Positions 16,315-26,493 of a stretch of DNA of 64,000 bases are shown in pieces. The notes beneath the pieces were generated by a model that saw only the letters and a program-made list of their open reading frames with translations, was not told where the DNA came from and did not search any database. A program made the translations under genes and the position numbers. Within the stretch, counting starts at the first letter, position 1. Each line of letters begins with the position of its first letter. Source of the DNA: Leisingera aquaemixtae (GTDB taxonomy: Bacteria; Pseudomonadota; Alphaproteobacteria; Rhodobacterales; Rhodobacteraceae); the NCBI RefSeq assembly GCF_019801145.1, contig NZ_JAHVJQ010000001.1, positions 124,001 to 188,000 on the forward strand, written 5' to 3'.

Positions 16315-17064
16315 TCAGCTGGCTTCCAGTGCGGTGATGATCGGGGAGAAATCCGCGGCCTTGAGGCTGGCGCCGCCCACAAGCGCGCCGTCGACGTTGG
16401 AGACGGCAAAAATTTCCGCGGCGTTGGACGGCTTGACCGAGCCGCCGTAGAGCAGGCGGATGCTGTCTGCGGTCTCAGCCCCGAAGCGGCTGGTGAGTTC
16501 AGCGCGCAGGAAATCGTGGACTTCTGCAATCTGTTCCAGCGTCGGCACCTTGCCGGTGCCGATGGCCCAGATCGGTTCATAGGCGATCACGGTATTGGCG
16601 CCGGTGGCATTGGCCGGGACAGAGCCTGCGAGCTGGGTGCCGGCCACTTTCAGAGTATCGCCGGCTTCGCGTTCCGCCAGGGTTTCGCCGATGCAGATCA
16701 CCGCGATGAGGCCCTCGCCGATGGCGGCCTCGGCCTTGGCGCAGACCTGCGCGTCGCTTTCGCCGTGGTCGGCGCGGCGTTCGGAGTGGCCGAGGATCAC
16801 CGCAGAGGCGCCTGCGTCCTTGAGCATGGCCGCCGACAGATCGCCGGTGTGGGCGCCGGAGGCGTTGGCGTGGCAGTCCTGGCCGCCGATAGCGACGGTG
16901 CTGCCCTTGGCAGTGTCCGCGGCGCGCGACAGCAGGGTGGCAGGCGGGCAGATCAGGATGTCAGCGGCGGGGGCGCCGTGGCTTTCGGCCAGCGCCGCCA
17001 GTTCCGCGAGGCTCGCGCCGGTGCCGTTCATCTTCCAATTGCCTGCTGCCAGTTTCCGCCGCAT
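16315..17064 (-). CDS. tpiA: triose-phosphate isomerase
   Basis: Interconverts dihydroxyacetone phosphate and glyceraldehyde 3-phosphate. The 249-residue protein carries the active-site residues in order: N9 and K11 (GNWKMNG), His in ILGHSERR (about 95), and the catalytic Glu in [11 protein letters not shown] (about 165), plus the phosphate loop [10 protein letters not shown] and the closing LVGGASL. Length is normal. Starts at ATG 17064; monocistronic on the minus strand, with family A repeats after its end. Confidence 0.96.
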   Translation of the reverse strand: MRRKLAAGNWKMNGTGASLAELAALAESHGAPAADILICPPATLLSRAADTAKGSTVAIGGQDCHANASGAHTGDLSAAMLKDAGASAVILGHSERRADHGESDAQVCAKAEAAIGEGLIAVICIGETLAEREAGDTLKVAGTQLAGSVPANATGANTVIAYEPIWAIGTGKVPTLEQIAEVHDFLRAELTSRFGAETADSIRLLYGGSVKPSNAAEIFAVSNVDGALVGGASLKAADFSPIITALEAS

Positions 17065-17153
17065 GGGGGTGCCTCCGAATGTGGTGTTTGGGCGTGACTG
17101 GTAGCACCGGCGGCGGGGCGGCGCAATTCGCTTGAAAGTTCGGACCGGGCAGC

Positions 17154-17179
17154 AAAAAGGGCGGAGAATGCCCCGCCCT
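17154..17179 (-). terminator. terminator of the A-type Fe-S carrier gene
   Basis: AGGGCGG (17158-17164) pairs with CCGCCCT (17173-17179). On the minus strand the stem is followed by TTTTTGC. It lies 26 bp past the stop of the gene at 17205. Confidence 0.8.
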
Positions 17180-17204
17180 GTGTTTTCCGTGCCGGTGCCG
17201 CGGA

Positions 17205-17564
17205 TCAGGTGCCGGGCGCTTCCTTGAAGGAAATCGACTCGCCGCAGCCGCAGGCCTCGGCCACGTTGGGGTTGTTGAACTTGAAGCCGCTTTCCAAGAG
17301 CGTCACCTCATAGTCGATCTCGGTCCCGAACAGGAACATCTGCGCCATCGGCGCGATCAGGATGCGGGCGCCGTCCTGTTCCACGACCTCGTCATTGGGA
17401 TCGGCCTGGTCGACATACTCCATAGTGTACTCCATGCCCGCGCAGCCGCCCTTCTTGACGCCGATGCGCAGGCCGGCACGGCCGTCCTTTGCCATCAGCC
17501 TGGCGATCTGGGCCGCAGCCTTGGGCGTCATGGTCACCGCCTGTTTGCCGGGAATGCCGAACAT
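17205..17564 (-). CDS. A-type iron-sulfur cluster carrier (IscA/SufA/ErpA family)
   Basis: A 119-residue HesB-fold protein that passes assembled Fe-S clusters to target enzymes. The three cluster cysteines are visible in [10 protein letters not shown] (about residue 40) and [10 protein letters not shown] (about 103 and 105). ATG 17564 follows GGAGACAT. It is alone, not next to a suf or isc operon, but sufT lies 1.5 kb away. Which A-type subfamily (SufA or ErpA) is not decided by the sequence alone. Confidence 0.93.
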   Translation of the reverse strand: MFGIPGKQAVTMTPKAAAQIARLMAKDGRAGLRIGVKKGGCAGMEYTMEYVDQADPNDEVVEQDGARILIAPMAQMFLFGTEIDYEVTLLESGFKFNNPNVAEACGCGESISFKEAPGT

Positions 17565-17662
17565 GTATGTCTCCTTGCGCTTCCCCTGTTATCTAGGATG
17601 GGTGCGGGGGCGGCTCAACCCCGGATCCGCCGGGGAAGCAATAACATATACCTGTCCTGCGA

Positions 17663-17699
17663 AATTAAAAGGGGCCGCCTCCTGGGCAGGGAGGCGGCC
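17663..17699 (-). terminator. terminator of the GDPD gene
   Basis: GGCCGCCTCC (17673-17682) pairs perfectly with 17690-17699. On the minus strand the stem is followed by CCTTTTAATTTC. Confidence 0.8.
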
Positions 17700-17733
17700 G
17701 TTGATGGGGTGTCCGTCGTTGGGGAGACGGTGG

Positions 17734-18957
17734 TCAGAGCCCCATGCAGTTCGCGTAGTAAGTCGTTGTGGCGGGCCAGTCGGAGAACACGCCCTCGACC
17801 CCGACATCCTGGGCCAGCACGTCCAAGAGCTGGTAGTACATGCTGTCGTCCACGGTCAGGTCGGAGACCGACTGGAAGTACCAGCCGCCGCCGGTGGCCA
17901 GCGGGCCGGAGCGTTCCAGCGTCCAGGTGATCAGCTTGAGGCCTGCCGCCCTGGCTTTCTTGGCGTAGGCCGAGGGGACAATCTTGCCGTCCTCGGAGGT
18001 GACCAGCATCCACATCGGCGGGGCGATGTAGTTGACGCCTTTGGCGTGCAGTTCTGCAAAGTCATGCGGGAAGGTCGCCGGGTTGTTCGGGTCGAAGCCT
18101 TCGAGGTCGTAGCTGGCGTCCAGGAACACCGCCTGCTTGCCGAACTCCGGCTCGTTTTCGATCCAGTAGAGAACGTCATCCAGGTTGAAGCTTTGCGCCC
18201 AGACGTCGGAGGCGGGGATGCCGGCGGCCTTGTATTCGTCGATCAGCTTCTGGGCGTAGTCTGCCTGGGAGAAGCCGTTGAAGGGCATCTCCACTGCCGG
18301 GCTTTTCAGCTCCGGGGTGAACTTGGCGCCAAGCGATTTGAACAGGGCGATCGATTCCGCGTGGGTCATGCTGGTTGCGCCGCCGGCAAACAGGGTGGAG
18401 CGCCAGTCCGCGGTGCCGCCCTGGTAGGCTGCGGCGGTGAGGGCTGTCTTGTCGGCGCTGTCCATCTTGGGCTGCAGGGTGCGGAACTCGGCCAGGGTGA
18501 TTTCGGAGGTGCGGCACTCGGCGGCGGCAGGCGTTTCGCCGTCCGCAGGGGTGAAGGGGGTGGCGCAGGTGTCCGCCAGATCCGAGGTCAGGATGTTGGT
18601 GGTGGTGTGCAGATCGTTCTGGGCGTGGCGGCAGACCAGTTCCAGATCCTTGGTGAAGGTGACATCGCATTCCAGGATGCCCGCGCCCATCTGGGCGGCG
18701 GCGATGTTGGATTCGACGGTATGTTCCGGGAACATCAGCGGCGCGCCGCGGTGGCCGATGGAGAAATCGGAGCGCTGCGGCGTCTGGCCCGCGCAGGACT
18801 GCAGTTTGTCCTTCAGCGCGCCCTCGGGCAGCTTGGAAATTAGGTAGGCAGGACGGGGGCCGTAGCTGAGGCCCGCATCTGCCGCTTTCGGGGGATTGCC
18901 TGCGAGGGCGGCGGTGGAAACAAGCAGGGCGGCTGCCGAAGTCAGGGCAAGGCGCAT
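17734..18957 (-). CDS. periplasmic glycerophosphodiester phosphodiesterase
   Basis: Hydrolyses deacylated phospholipid head groups to glycerol 3-phosphate plus alcohol, outside the cytoplasm. The 407-residue protein has a clear signal peptide (residues 1-19, ending STAALA). The GDPD metal site is present ([17 protein letters not shown] near 68, [16 protein letters not shown] near 97). The spacing between the catalytic core halves is long, as in GlpQ-like and larger periplasmic members with an insertion of about 100 residues. It is monocistronic, with its own terminator. Phosphate scavenging is the likely role; no Pho box was recognised. Confidence 0.9.
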   Translation of the reverse strand: MRLALTSAAALLVSTAALAGNPPKAADAGLSYGPRPAYLISKLPEGALKDKLQSCAGQTPQRSDFSIGHRGAPLMFPEHTVESNIAAAQMGAGILECDVTFTKDLELVCRHAQNDLHTTTNILTSDLADTCATPFTPADGETPAAAECRTSEITLAEFRTLQPKMDSADKTALTAAAYQGGTADWRSTLFAGGATSMTHAESIALFKSLGAKFTPELKSPAVEMPFNGFSQADYAQKLIDEYKAAGIPASDVWAQSFNLDDVLYWIENEPEFGKQAVFLDASYDLEGFDPNNPATFPHDFAELHAKGVNYIAPPMWMLVTSEDGKIVPSAYAKKARAAGLKLITWTLERSGPLATGGGWYFQSVSDLTVDDSMYYQLLDVLAQDVGVEGVFSDWPATTTYYANCMGL

Positions 18958-19068
18958 GGAATTTTCTCCGGTTGGTCAAATTTGCGGCGAGAGTGGCGCG
19001 CAAATGTAACAGCCGGATTGCGCCCGCATGACGGGCGCATCAAGTTCTCATGACAGCTGGTGCGGGAG

Positions 19069-19431
19069 TTACATGAAGCCCAGTTCGAGGCGCGCCTCGT
19101 CGGACATCATTTCCATGCCCCAGGGCGGCTCCCAGGTCAGCTCGACATCGACGCTCTTGATGCCGTCGACCGGGGAAACCGCATCAATCAGCCAGCCCGG
19201 CATCTCGCCTGCCACCGGGCAGCCCGGCGCGGTCAGGGTCATGATGATCTTCACGTCGTTCTCGTCCGTGATGTCGATGGTGTAGATCAGGCCCAGCTCG
19301 TAGATGTTCACCGGAATTTCCGGGTCATAGACGGTGCGGCAGGCGTCGACGACGGCTTCGTACAGCGGGTGGCTGACGGAGGAGGGCGCGATCAGCGGGG
19401 CGCCTTCGAGCGGTTCGGCAGGGTTGGTCAT
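19069..19431 (-). CDS. sufT: SufT-like DUF59/MIP18 family Fe-S maturation protein
   Basis: A 120-residue protein with the DUF59 motif VYDPEIPVNIYELGLIY (about residues 34-50) and the conserved cysteine segment LTAPGCPVAGEMP. The tail VELTWEPPWGMEMMSDEAR is typical of SufT proteins, which help mature Fe-S enzymes. In many bacteria sufT ends a suf operon; here it stands alone, as does the A-type carrier 1.5 kb away. Start ATG 19431; no rival start. Confidence 0.88.
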   Translation of the reverse strand: MTNPAEPLEGAPLIAPSSVSHPLYEAVVDACRTVYDPEIPVNIYELGLIYTIDITDENDVKIIMTLTAPGCPVAGEMPGWLIDAVSPVDGIKSVDVELTWEPPWGMEMMSDEARLELGFM

Positions 19432-19673
19432 GAGGATCCCGGTTCTATTTTCCGACGGTTTATATAGGGAATATGCGGCCGGGCGTCCAGAGGCGGCGGT
19501 CGCGTCTGCGGCAATGATATTTCACCGGATTCCGCCCGCCGGTTTGATTTGGGACAATGGCCGCGCTAAGTTGTGGTTCCCCCATCATGTTTTTGTAACG
19601 GCTGCCAGGCTGCAGCGGTCCGGCATGTTATTGCTGCCGGCTCTGCGGTGCCGGGCCGGCCTTGGGAGGAGCC

Positions 19674-20426
19674 ATGCAAAAACCTTCTGCGCTGAGAGCA
19701 GCCGTCCGTATTGTGCTGGCGGCGGCGGCAATGGCAGGGGCCGTTTCCGCCGCCGCCGGCGACAATTGGGAATGGCAGCTGACGCCGTTTGTGGTGGCGC
19801 CTTCGATCGACAGCACAACCGAGCTGGGCTGGACCGGCGGGGATGTCTCGATCGACGCGGGCGATGTCTTTGACCAGCTGCAGGCCGGCGGCATGCTGCA
19901 GTTCGAGGGTGTGCACTACAGCAATTTCGGCTTCCGCCTGCGCTATGCGGTGCTGGATGCCGACGCCGATGTGTTCAGTTCGGAGGGGCCGGGCGGGGTG
20001 CGCTATGACCAGAACCTGGGCGAGGCGCTGCTGACCTACCGGTTCGGGCGCGGCCGCGACCTGTTCGAACTGTTCGGCGGTGTGCGCCACTGGGATGTGG
20101 ATGTGACCGCCTCCTTGCCGGGCGTCAACCTGCGGCGCGGGGCGGACTGGACCGATCCGGTTGCGGGTATGCGCTGGGAGCGCCGCCTGTCGGACGAGTT
20201 CAGTTTCACCCTGGAGGGCGATATCGGCGGCTTTGGCGCCGGGTCGGAGGAGAGCTGGTCATTGATGGGCGGGCTGATCCACCATCGCTGGAAGAACGCC
20301 TCGATCTACGTCCTCTACCGCGGGCTGGGGGTGGAGTATCAGGAGGGCACCCGCGGCACCAGCAGCTTCTTCCGCCATGATGCGGTGACACACAGCCTGC
20401 TGGCAGGGGCCGGGCTGCGGTTCTGA
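19674..20426 (+). CDS. outer-membrane beta-barrel protein, unknown function
   Basis: A 250-residue exported protein. ATG 19674 follows GGGAGGAGCC. The signal peptide covers about residues 1-28 (VLAAAAMAGAVSAAAG). The rest is a run of amphipathic beta strands with many aromatic residues (WEWQLTPFVVAPS, FELFGGVRHWDV) and ends in LLAGAGLRF, a typical outer-membrane C-terminal phenylalanine signature. It resembles OmpW/MipA-type eight-stranded barrels in size, but I cannot assign a family. It stands alone. Confidence 0.75.
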   Translation: MQKPSALRAAVRIVLAAAAMAGAVSAAAGDNWEWQLTPFVVAPSIDSTTELGWTGGDVSIDAGDVFDQLQAGGMLQFEGVHYSNFGFRLRYAVLDADADVFSSEGPGGVRYDQNLGEALLTYRFGRGRDLFELFGGVRHWDVDVTASLPGVNLRRGADWTDPVAGMRWERRLSDEFSFTLEGDIGGFGAGSEESWSLMGGLIHHRWKNASIYVLYRGLGVEYQEGTRGTSSFFRHDAVTHSLLAGAGLRF

Positions 20427-20469
20427 GGCCGCAGGACAGGCGGGGCGCGCGCGGCGCCCCGGCCAAGGA

Positions 20470-20745
20470 TCAGTCGTTGATGTCGTGGTTGAAGGTTTTC
20501 ACCTGGCCCTTGGGCAGGGCAAAAAAGCGGCGCATGAGCAGCCAGGCCGCCAGCGACAGCGCAGCAAAGACCAGGAGGAGCGGTGCCAGCCCGAAACCGG
20601 CACCGGCCAGCAGCAGCAGGGCCACCGCCGCGGCGCCGATGGCAAAGCCCAGGAACACGAAGCCGGGCACCAGCACCTCAAGTATCGCCAGCAGCAGCGC
20701 AGCAGCGCCCCAGACCCACCACAAGGCCCAGAAAGCGGTGTCCAT
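20470..20745 (-). CDS. short NfeD-like membrane protein
   Basis: A 91-residue protein with three predicted membrane helices (about 4-22, 24-44, 47-66) followed by a short basic tail. Its ATG overlaps the stop of the SPFH gene (TGATG), the standard gene pair of SPFH (stomatin-type) proteins and NfeD partners. It contains the membrane part only, without the OB-fold of longer NfeD proteins, as in E. coli YbbK/QmcA pairs. A GTG one codon upstream is possible. It likely helps anchor the SPFH oligomer. Confidence 0.8.
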   Translation of the reverse strand: MDTAFWALWWVWGAAALLLAILEVLVPGFVFLGFAIGAAAVALLLLAGAGFGLAPLLLVFAALSLAAWLLMRRFFALPKGQVKTFNHDIND

Positions 20746-21635
20746 CACTTGCCTCCTTTCAGCAGGCTGAAGGCGTTGCCAAAGGCCTCAAGCGCGTGGG
20801 CGGGGACCACGATGGTCTGCTTGCCTTCGCCCTTGCCGAGCGCAGTCAGGGACTCCACCTGTTTCAGCGCCACCTGGTACTGTGCCGCCTCCAGCCCGTT
20901 TTCGGCAATTGCCTTGGCCACCACTTCGGTGGCATAGGCCTCTGCTTCGGCCTGGATGCGGCGGGCCTTAGCGGTCTGTTCGGCGGCATAAAGCTCTGCG
21001 TCGGCCTGCAGTTCAACGGCGCGTTTCTGGCCCTCGGCCTTGGTCACTTCGGCGCGGCGGGCGCGTTCGGCGTTCAATTGCTGCAGCATGGCGTCGCGGG
21101 TGGCCTGGTCGAGGTTCACGTCCAGGATCTCGGCGCGGGTGACTTCGATGCCCCAGTCGTCCACCGCCGTTTCCACGGCTTCCTGAATGCGGGTGATCAG
21201 CTGGGCGCGATTCGACTGCACCTCGTCCAGATCCATCTTGCCGATCTCGGCGCGCACGATGCCGGCCACGGTGGTGGCGATGGCGCCGTCCACGTCGCGG
21301 ATCCGGTAGACGGTCTTTTCCGGTTCCAGGATGCGGTAGAACACCGAGGTATCGATCTGCACCAGCACGTTGTCCTTGGTGATGGCGTCCTGGGTGGCGT
21401 TGGGCAGCTGGCGTTCCAGGATCGAGATCTTGTGGCGGGCCACATCCAGGAACGGCACGATGAAGTTGATGCCCGGCCCCAGCACCGAGTGCAGGCGGCC
21501 AAAGCGTTCGACCACGTATTTTTCCGACTGCGGCACGATCTTGATGCCTTTCAGGACCACGATGATCAGCAGCAGGGCGCCCAGCAGGTACAAAAGGTTG
21601 CCGGACAGCAGCTCGAGAATCAGGTCTTCGTTCAT
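20745..21635 (-). CDS. SPFH/Band 7 (stomatin-like, QmcA-type) protein
   Basis: A 296-residue membrane-anchored scaffold. One N-terminal membrane helix (about 14-32) is followed by the SPFH domain (VPQSEKYVVERFGRLHSVLGPG, then DARHKISILERQ-like segment, residues 35-200) and an Ala/Glu coiled coil (to about 265). SPFH/NfeD pairs organise membrane microdomains and protease complexes. ATG 21635 is preceded by AAGGAA with 6-bp spacing. An in-frame Pro/Ala-rich extension up to GTG 21758 exists but has a weaker start and no family support. Confidence 0.9.
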   Translation of the reverse strand: MNEDLILELLSGNLLYLLGALLLIIVVLKGIKIVPQSEKYVVERFGRLHSVLGPGINFIVPFLDVARHKISILERQLPNATQDAITKDNVLVQIDTSVFYRILEPEKTVYRIRDVDGAIATTVAGIVRAEIGKMDLDEVQSNRAQLITRIQEAVETAVDDWGIEVTRAEILDVNLDQATRDAMLQQLNAERARRAEVTKAEGQKRAVELQADAELYAAEQTAKARRIQAEAEAYATEVVAKAIAENGLEAAQYQVALKQVESLTALGKGEGKQTIVVPAHALEAFGNAFSLLKGGK

Positions 21636-21878
21636 GTAAAATTCCTTAGGTTGTTCAGCGGGGGCCGCAGGGGCGGCGGGCGCGTTGGGCGCAGCCGGTT
21701 CCGGCGGCCCGCTGGGCAGGGGCTGTGCGCCTGGCGTTTTGGCCTTGTTCAATGACACGCCCCGTTGTGTGCAATAGTATACAAATGGGTTCCAGCAGCG
21801 GCGGTTTCAAGAGGTTGCGGGTGTATATGACGCCCGGAAACACAGGCTGGCAAGCCCGGATGGGCCTGCCATGCAGTG

Positions 21879-23285
21879 TCAGTTGCTGGAGGGTTTCAAC
21901 CGCCGCACCGGTGCCGGGCGGACCCGGTTCTCGATCTCGGCGTAGATCAGGCCTGCGATGTTCTTGGCGGAGGTCTTTTCGATCCCTTCCAGTCCGGGGG
22001 AGGAGTTCACTTCCAGCACCTTGGGGCCGGTTTCCGAGCGCAACAGGTCGACGCCCGCCACATTGAGGCCGAAGGCGCGGGCCGCGCGCACAGCGGTGGA
22101 GCGCTCCTCCTTGCTGATGCGGACCGTCTCGGCGCTGCCGCCCAGGTGCAAGTTGGAGCGGAAGTCGCCCTCTGCCCCCGAACGTTTCATCGACGCCACC
22201 ACCTTGGAGCCGACCACAAGGCAGCGGATGTCCACGCCCGCGGCTTCTTTCACGAACTGCTGAACAAGGAAGTTGGCCTTGAGCCCGCGGAAGGCGGTGA
22301 TGACGCTTTCGGCGGCCTTCTTGGTTTCGGCCAGCACCACGCCCTTGCCTTGGGTGCTTTCCAGCAGTTTCACGATCAGGGGCGCGCCGCCGACGATCTG
22401 GATCAGGCTGCCGGTGTCCTTGGGCGAGGAGGCAAAGGCGGTGGCGGGCATGCCGATCTTGTGGCGTGCCAGGATCTGGTGCGCATGCAGCTTGTCACGG
22501 CTGGCGGTGATGCCCTCAGACCCGTTGACGCAGAAGGTGCCGAGCGTTTCGAACTGGCGCAAGAGCGCGGTGCCATACTGGGTGACAGAGGCGCCGATGC
22601 GCGGGATCACCGCGTCATAGCGGGGCAGGCGTTTGCCGTCATAGTGGATTTCCGGCGCCAGCGCATTCAGCGCCATGTAGCAGCGGGTGGTGTTGATCAC
22701 CTCCACCGTGTGGCCGCGGTTTTCGCCTTCTTCCACCAGACGGCGGGTTGAATAGTTGTCCTCGCGGCTGAGAACGGCGATGCGAAGGGCGCGCTTGGGC
22801 GCGGATTTGCGGATATTGGCAGAGGCGTAGACGGAATAGTCCAGCGCCGGCTGGCACATGCGCTCCCCCGGCACTACGGTCACGTTCTCGGTCAGCGCCT
22901 GGCGGCCCAGCAGCATGTGCTTGGCCATGCCGCGCCGGTCGGTCAGCGTCAGTTCCACTGGCCAGGACTCGCCGCCAATTGTCAGCTGGGTCTCGATCAC
23001 GAAACGCATCTCGCTTTCGCCGTTTGAGGACGTCACCTCGCGCCTGTCCTTGATCAGGGCAGAGCAGGGGATTTCCAGATCATACTGGCCGGGAATGGGG
23101 TGCACCATGAAGCGTACCTTGGGGGCGCTTGCCGGGCCGAAGGTTTCGATCCCGGTGGCATGCAGCGACGAGGTGCGGGCGCCGGTATCTACTTTGACCC
23201 GCAGCGCCGGCAAGCCGAGGTCCGGCAGGCTGACCCACTCCTCCCAGCCGAGTTTCAGTTTCGGTGCGGGGTCGGCTGTGGACAT
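21879..23285 (-). CDS. RimB-like protease / RimK-like ATP-grasp ligase fusion
   Basis: A 468-residue two-domain protein. Residues about 10-150 match the RimB / ATP-dependent zinc protease (retropepsin-like) family, with the aspartic-protease-type motif [12 protein letters not shown] and the later LGRQAL. Residues about 165-460 are a RimK-type ATP-grasp ligase ([58 protein letters not shown]) which adds glutamates to ribosomal protein S6 in known relatives. In Pseudomonas RimB and RimK are separate and RimB trims what RimK adds; here both are one chain, a possible self-contained modify/trim enzyme. Substrate is inferred. Confidence 0.88.
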   Translation of the reverse strand: MSTADPAPKLKLGWEEWVSLPDLGLPALRVKVDTGARTSSLHATGIETFGPASAPKVRFMVHPIPGQYDLEIPCSALIKDRREVTSSNGESEMRFVIETQLTIGGESWPVELTLTDRRGMAKHMLLGRQALTENVTVVPGERMCQPALDYSVYASANIRKSAPKRALRIAVLSREDNYSTRRLVEEGENRGHTVEVINTTRCYMALNALAPEIHYDGKRLPRYDAVIPRIGASVTQYGTALLRQFETLGTFCVNGSEGITASRDKLHAHQILARHKIGMPATAFASSPKDTGSLIQIVGGAPLIVKLLESTQGKGVVLAETKKAAESVITAFRGLKANFLVQQFVKEAAGVDIRCLVVGSKVVASMKRSGAEGDFRSNLHLGGSAETVRISKEERSTAVRAARAFGLNVAGVDLLRSETGPKVLEVNSSPGLEGIEKTSAKNIAGLIYAEIENRVRPAPVRRLKPSSN

Positions 23286-23355
23286 GGGCCTGGCTCCTTG
23301 GCATTAGGGGTGAATCACCGGCGTGCCGGTTCGATAGTAACGGCAGGAATACGAG

Positions 23356-24486
23356 ATGGCAGAGCTTTTCAACTTTGAACTGAAGGCAACCGACGGCAAG
23401 GCGCGCACGGGTGTCATCAATACGCCGCGCGGCGAAATCCGCACGCCTGCCTTCATGCCGGTTGGGACTGCTGCGACCGTAAAGGCGATGATGCCGGAGA
23501 GCGTGCGCGCGACCGGGGCCGATATCCTGCTGGGCAACACCTACCACTTGATGCTGCGCCCGACGGCGGAGCGGATCGACCGTTTGGGCGGGTTGCACAA
23601 GTTCATGAACTGGGAGCGCCCGATCCTGACCGACAGCGGCGGGTTTCAGGTGATGTCGCTGGCGGGACTCAGGAAACTTACCGAGAAGGGCGTCACCTTC
23701 AAGAGCCATGTGGACGGCTCCAAGCATGAACTGACGCCGGAACGCTCGATGGAGATCCAGCGGCTGCTGGGCTCCGACATCGTGATGTGCTTCGACGAAT
23801 GCCCCGCGCTGCCTGCGGACCGCGACCGCATTGCCGAGTCGATGCGCCTGTCGATGCGCTGGGCGGAGCGGAGCCGGGAGGCCTTCGGCGACCGTCCGGG
23901 CCATGCGCTCTTTGGCATCATGCAGGGCGGGCTGGAGCAGGACCTGCGCGAGGAAAGCGCCGAGGCGCTGAAGAAGATCGGGTTCGAGGGCTATGCGGTT
24001 GGCGGCCTGGCAGTGGGCGAGGGGCAGGAGGCGATGTTCGAATGCCTGGACTACGCCCCCGGTTTCCTGCCCGAGGACAAGCCGCGCTACCTGATGGGGG
24101 TAGGCAAGCCCGACGACATCGTCGGTGCCGTCGCCCGCGGTATCGACATGATGGATTGTGTGCTGCCGTCGCGGTCGGGCCGCACCGGGCAGGCCTTCAC
24201 CCGCTATGGCGTGGTGAACATCAAGAACGCCCGCCACCAGGACGACCCGCGGCCCTTGGATGAGCAGTGCAGCTGCCCGGCGTGCTCGAACTATTCCCGC
24301 GCCTACCTGCACCATGTGTTCCGTTCCAACGAGATGATCTCCGGCATGCTGCTGACCTGGCACAACCTGCATTACTTCCAGGAGATCATGGGAGGAATGC
24401 GGGAGGCTATTGCTGCCGGAACGTTTGAGGCCTGGCAGAAGGATTTCCACGACACCCGCGCACAAGGGGATATTGAGCGGCTGTAA
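23356..24486 (+). CDS. tgt: tRNA-guanine transglycosylase
   Basis: Exchanges guanine-34 for preQ1 in tRNAs for Asp, Asn, His and Tyr, the first committed step of queuosine on tRNA. The 376-residue protein has the substrate Asp motif [11 protein letters not shown] (near 96), the base-pocket GIMQGG, the catalytic Asp in [17 protein letters not shown] (near 265), and the zinc site [16 protein letters not shown]. Starts at ATG 23356. The window also holds three tRNA-Asp(GTC) genes, direct substrates of this enzyme. Divergent from the RimB-RimK fusion with a 70-bp gap. Confidence 0.96.
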   Translation: MAELFNFELKATDGKARTGVINTPRGEIRTPAFMPVGTAATVKAMMPESVRATGADILLGNTYHLMLRPTAERIDRLGGLHKFMNWERPILTDSGGFQVMSLAGLRKLTEKGVTFKSHVDGSKHELTPERSMEIQRLLGSDIVMCFDECPALPADRDRIAESMRLSMRWAERSREAFGDRPGHALFGIMQGGLEQDLREESAEALKKIGFEGYAVGGLAVGEGQEAMFECLDYAPGFLPEDKPRYLMGVGKPDDIVGAVARGIDMMDCVLPSRSGRTGQAFTRYGVVNIKNARHQDDPRPLDEQCSCPACSNYSRAYLHHVFRSNEMISGMLLTWHNLHYFQEIMGGMREAIAAGTFEAWQKDFHDTRAQGDIERL

Positions 24487-24625
24487 AGCCGCGCAATTGA
24501 ACAGTCTGCTGTGCGCAGGTGAGCAGCTGTTCCGGCTGCCCCCCGCTTGAACGCGCGGGGTGGAATGCTCAGGTCTTTCCGGCAACGTTCCTGTTGCTGG
24601 AAACTTTGACCGGAGGGAAATCCCC

Positions 24626-25711
24626 GTGAGCCAAGAATTGTTTTCCGCCAGCACTGCTGGTGCAATCGAGCTGCGTAACCGCATCGTCATGGCGCCGCTG
24701 ACCCGCAACCGGGCTGACGACCAGACCGGCGAGGTGCTGGACCGGCATGCAGAATATTATGCCCAGCGGGCGGGCGCCGGCCTGATCATCACCGAGGGCA
24801 GCCAGATCAGCCCCGAGGGCAAAGGGTATATCCAGACCCCGGGCATCCACACGGCGGCGCAGGCCGCGGCCTGGCGCAAGGTCACCGATGCGGTCCATGC
24901 GAAGGGCGGCAAGATCGTCATTCAGCTGTGGCATGTCGGGCGGATCACGCATGAGTCCCTGCTGCCCGAAGGTGCCAAAGCCGTGTCATCCACCGATACC
25001 GCTGCAGAGGCCCAGACCTTCACCCATAATGGTTTCGAGCCGACGGCCAAACCGCAGGCGCTGAGCACAGCGGGCATCCAGAGAGTCATCGCCGACTATG
25101 TGCAGGCGGCAAAATACGCCAAGGACGCAGGGTTCGACGGTGTCGAGCTGCATGCGGCTAACGGCTATCTGCTGGAGCAGTTCCTGAAGGACGGGGTGAA
25201 CACCCGCGCGGATGCCTATGGCGGATCGCCGGAAAACCGCGCCCGGATCGTTTTCGAGATTCTTGACGGGCTTCTGACGGTTTGGGACGCCGGCCGCATT
25301 GGCCTGCGCCTGTCGCCTTTCGCCACCTTCAACGATGTGTCCGACAGCGATCCCGTGGGCCTTTACACGCCGCTCATCCAGCGTCTGAACAGCTATGGCC
25401 TGGCCTACCTGCACATGGTCGAAGGGGACCCCGGCGGCGCCCGCGACGGTGATTTCGAAGCCCTGCGCAAGCTCTACACCGGCACCTATATGGCCAACAA
25501 TGGCTATGACCGTGAAACTGCGCTGGCGCGGACGGCATCCGGCGAGGCCGACCTTGTGGCCTTCGGGCGCCACTTCATCGCCAACCCGGATCTGGTTGAC
25601 CGGCTGGCAGCGGACGCGCCGCTGAACGAAGGCAATCCGGAAACCTTTTATGGCGGCGAAGACGAGGGCTATACTGATTACCCGGTGCTGGAGCAACTGG
25701 CGGCCGAGTAG
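24626..25711 (+). CDS. old yellow enzyme family alkene reductase (NemA-like)
   Basis: A 361-residue FMN enzyme that reduces activated C=C bonds or nitro groups with NAD(P)H. Visible are the FMN N-terminal motif NRIVMAPLTRNRAD, QLWHVGRI, the catalytic HAANGYLLEQFL with its His/Asn pair, NTRADAYGGSPENR, and the phosphate loop LVAFGRHFIANPDL. GTG 24626 is taken as start because CGGAGGG lies 8 bp before it and it fits the family N terminus; no ATG fits. It follows tgt in the same direction by 139 bp. A 10-bp GC hairpin without T-run (25736-25762) follows. Confidence 0.92.
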   Translation: MSQELFSASTAGAIELRNRIVMAPLTRNRADDQTGEVLDRHAEYYAQRAGAGLIITEGSQISPEGKGYIQTPGIHTAAQAAAWRKVTDAVHAKGGKIVIQLWHVGRITHESLLPEGAKAVSSTDTAAEAQTFTHNGFEPTAKPQALSTAGIQRVIADYVQAAKYAKDAGFDGVELHAANGYLLEQFLKDGVNTRADAYGGSPENRARIVFEILDGLLTVWDAGRIGLRLSPFATFNDVSDSDPVGLYTPLIQRLNSYGLAYLHMVEGDPGGARDGDFEALRKLYTGTYMANNGYDRETALARTASGEADLVAFGRHFIANPDLVDRLAADAPLNEGNPETFYGGEDEGYTDYPVLEQLAAE

Positions 25712-25735
25712 CCGCTGCGGCGCTGATCAGGGCCG

Positions 25736-25762
25736 GCGGCCGGGCAGCACACGCCCGGCCGC
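25736..25762 (+). terminator. hairpin after the old yellow enzyme gene
   Basis: GCGGCCGGGC (25736-25745) pairs perfectly with 25753-25762. No T-tract follows, so termination here would need another factor. Confidence 0.4.
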
Positions 25763-25848
25763 TGGTACCAATGCGGCGGGCCATGCGCGCCGTTCACCGG
25801 ATGTGAAGACCTCTCTGCTACCCTCGCGCCCAAACGGGGAGGATGGCG

Positions 25849-26493
25849 ATGGTCTGGTTTCGTGTGCTGGCAGCTGCAGCCATGATGGGCGGAAGCCCGG
25901 CAGTTCTGGCGCAGACCGCGCCGGGGTCGCTGGCAGAGGCATCCGGTTTTTTCAAAGCGCCGCCGCTGGATGGCTGCACGATCACCATTGAGGATCTGGT
26001 CAAGGGCGGCTCTGAGGCCCTGCGCGGGCAATGGATCGTACAGAAAGGGCCGGGGGAAACCGGGCTGGCCGCAGGCGGGCGCATCGAAATGCAGCCGCTG
26101 CCGCAGCGGACCGGCGAGCTGCTGCGCCTGGGGTTCCGCAACGGGCGGCTGGTGGCGGATTCCGCCGTTCTGGGGATCATGCCCATCGGGGTTCAGGACC
26201 GGGCGCCGGTACAGCCGGGCACCGGGCTCAGGGCCGAAAGCGTGGGCCGCGGCGATCTGGCTGACGGCACAGAGGTTTACCTGGACCAGCTGGCGCTGGG
26301 GGCGCTGCCCTGCGGCGCGGATCAGCTGCTGCGGCTGAACCTGCGCGCGGAGCGTGATACCGGCACCGGAGAGGCGCTGCGGCAGGACATCCGGCTGTTT
26401 CTGATCGACCAGTCGCGGATGAGCGGAACCTACCGTGAAACCGGGCCGGGCGGACGGCTGGAGCGCGGGCTGATCACGCTGCTGCGGCGCTGA
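25849..26493 (+). CDS. secreted hypothetical protein
   Basis: A 214-residue exported protein. ATG 25849 is favoured because GGGGAGG ends 6 bp before it; ATG 25843 is too close to that site. The signal peptide ends at about SPAVLAQ. The mature part is a beta-rich domain containing PPLDGCTITIEDLVKGG and a second cysteine (LGALPCGADQLLRL), which may form a disulfide. No family recognised; there is no obvious link with the neighbours. Confidence 0.65.
   Translation: MVWFRVLAAAAMMGGSPAVLAQTAPGSLAEASGFFKAPPLDGCTITIEDLVKGGSEALRGQWIVQKGPGETGLAAGGRIEMQPLPQRTGELLRLGFRNGRLVADSAVLGIMPIGVQDRAPVQPGTGLRAESVGRGDLADGTEVYLDQLALGALPCGADQLLRLNLRAERDTGTGEALRQDIRLFLIDQSRMSGTYRETGPGGRLERGLITLLRR

Noticed and set aside
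21636-21758. Pro/Ala-rich N-terminal extension of the SPFH protein
   Set aside because: It needs a GTG start without a good ribosome site, while ATG 21635 has AAGGAA at proper distance and matches the family N terminus.
23080-24708. Minus-strand open frame of 542 codons opposite tgt
   Set aside because: Tgt is certain on the plus strand and RimB-RimK on the minus strand in another frame; this is a shadow of both.
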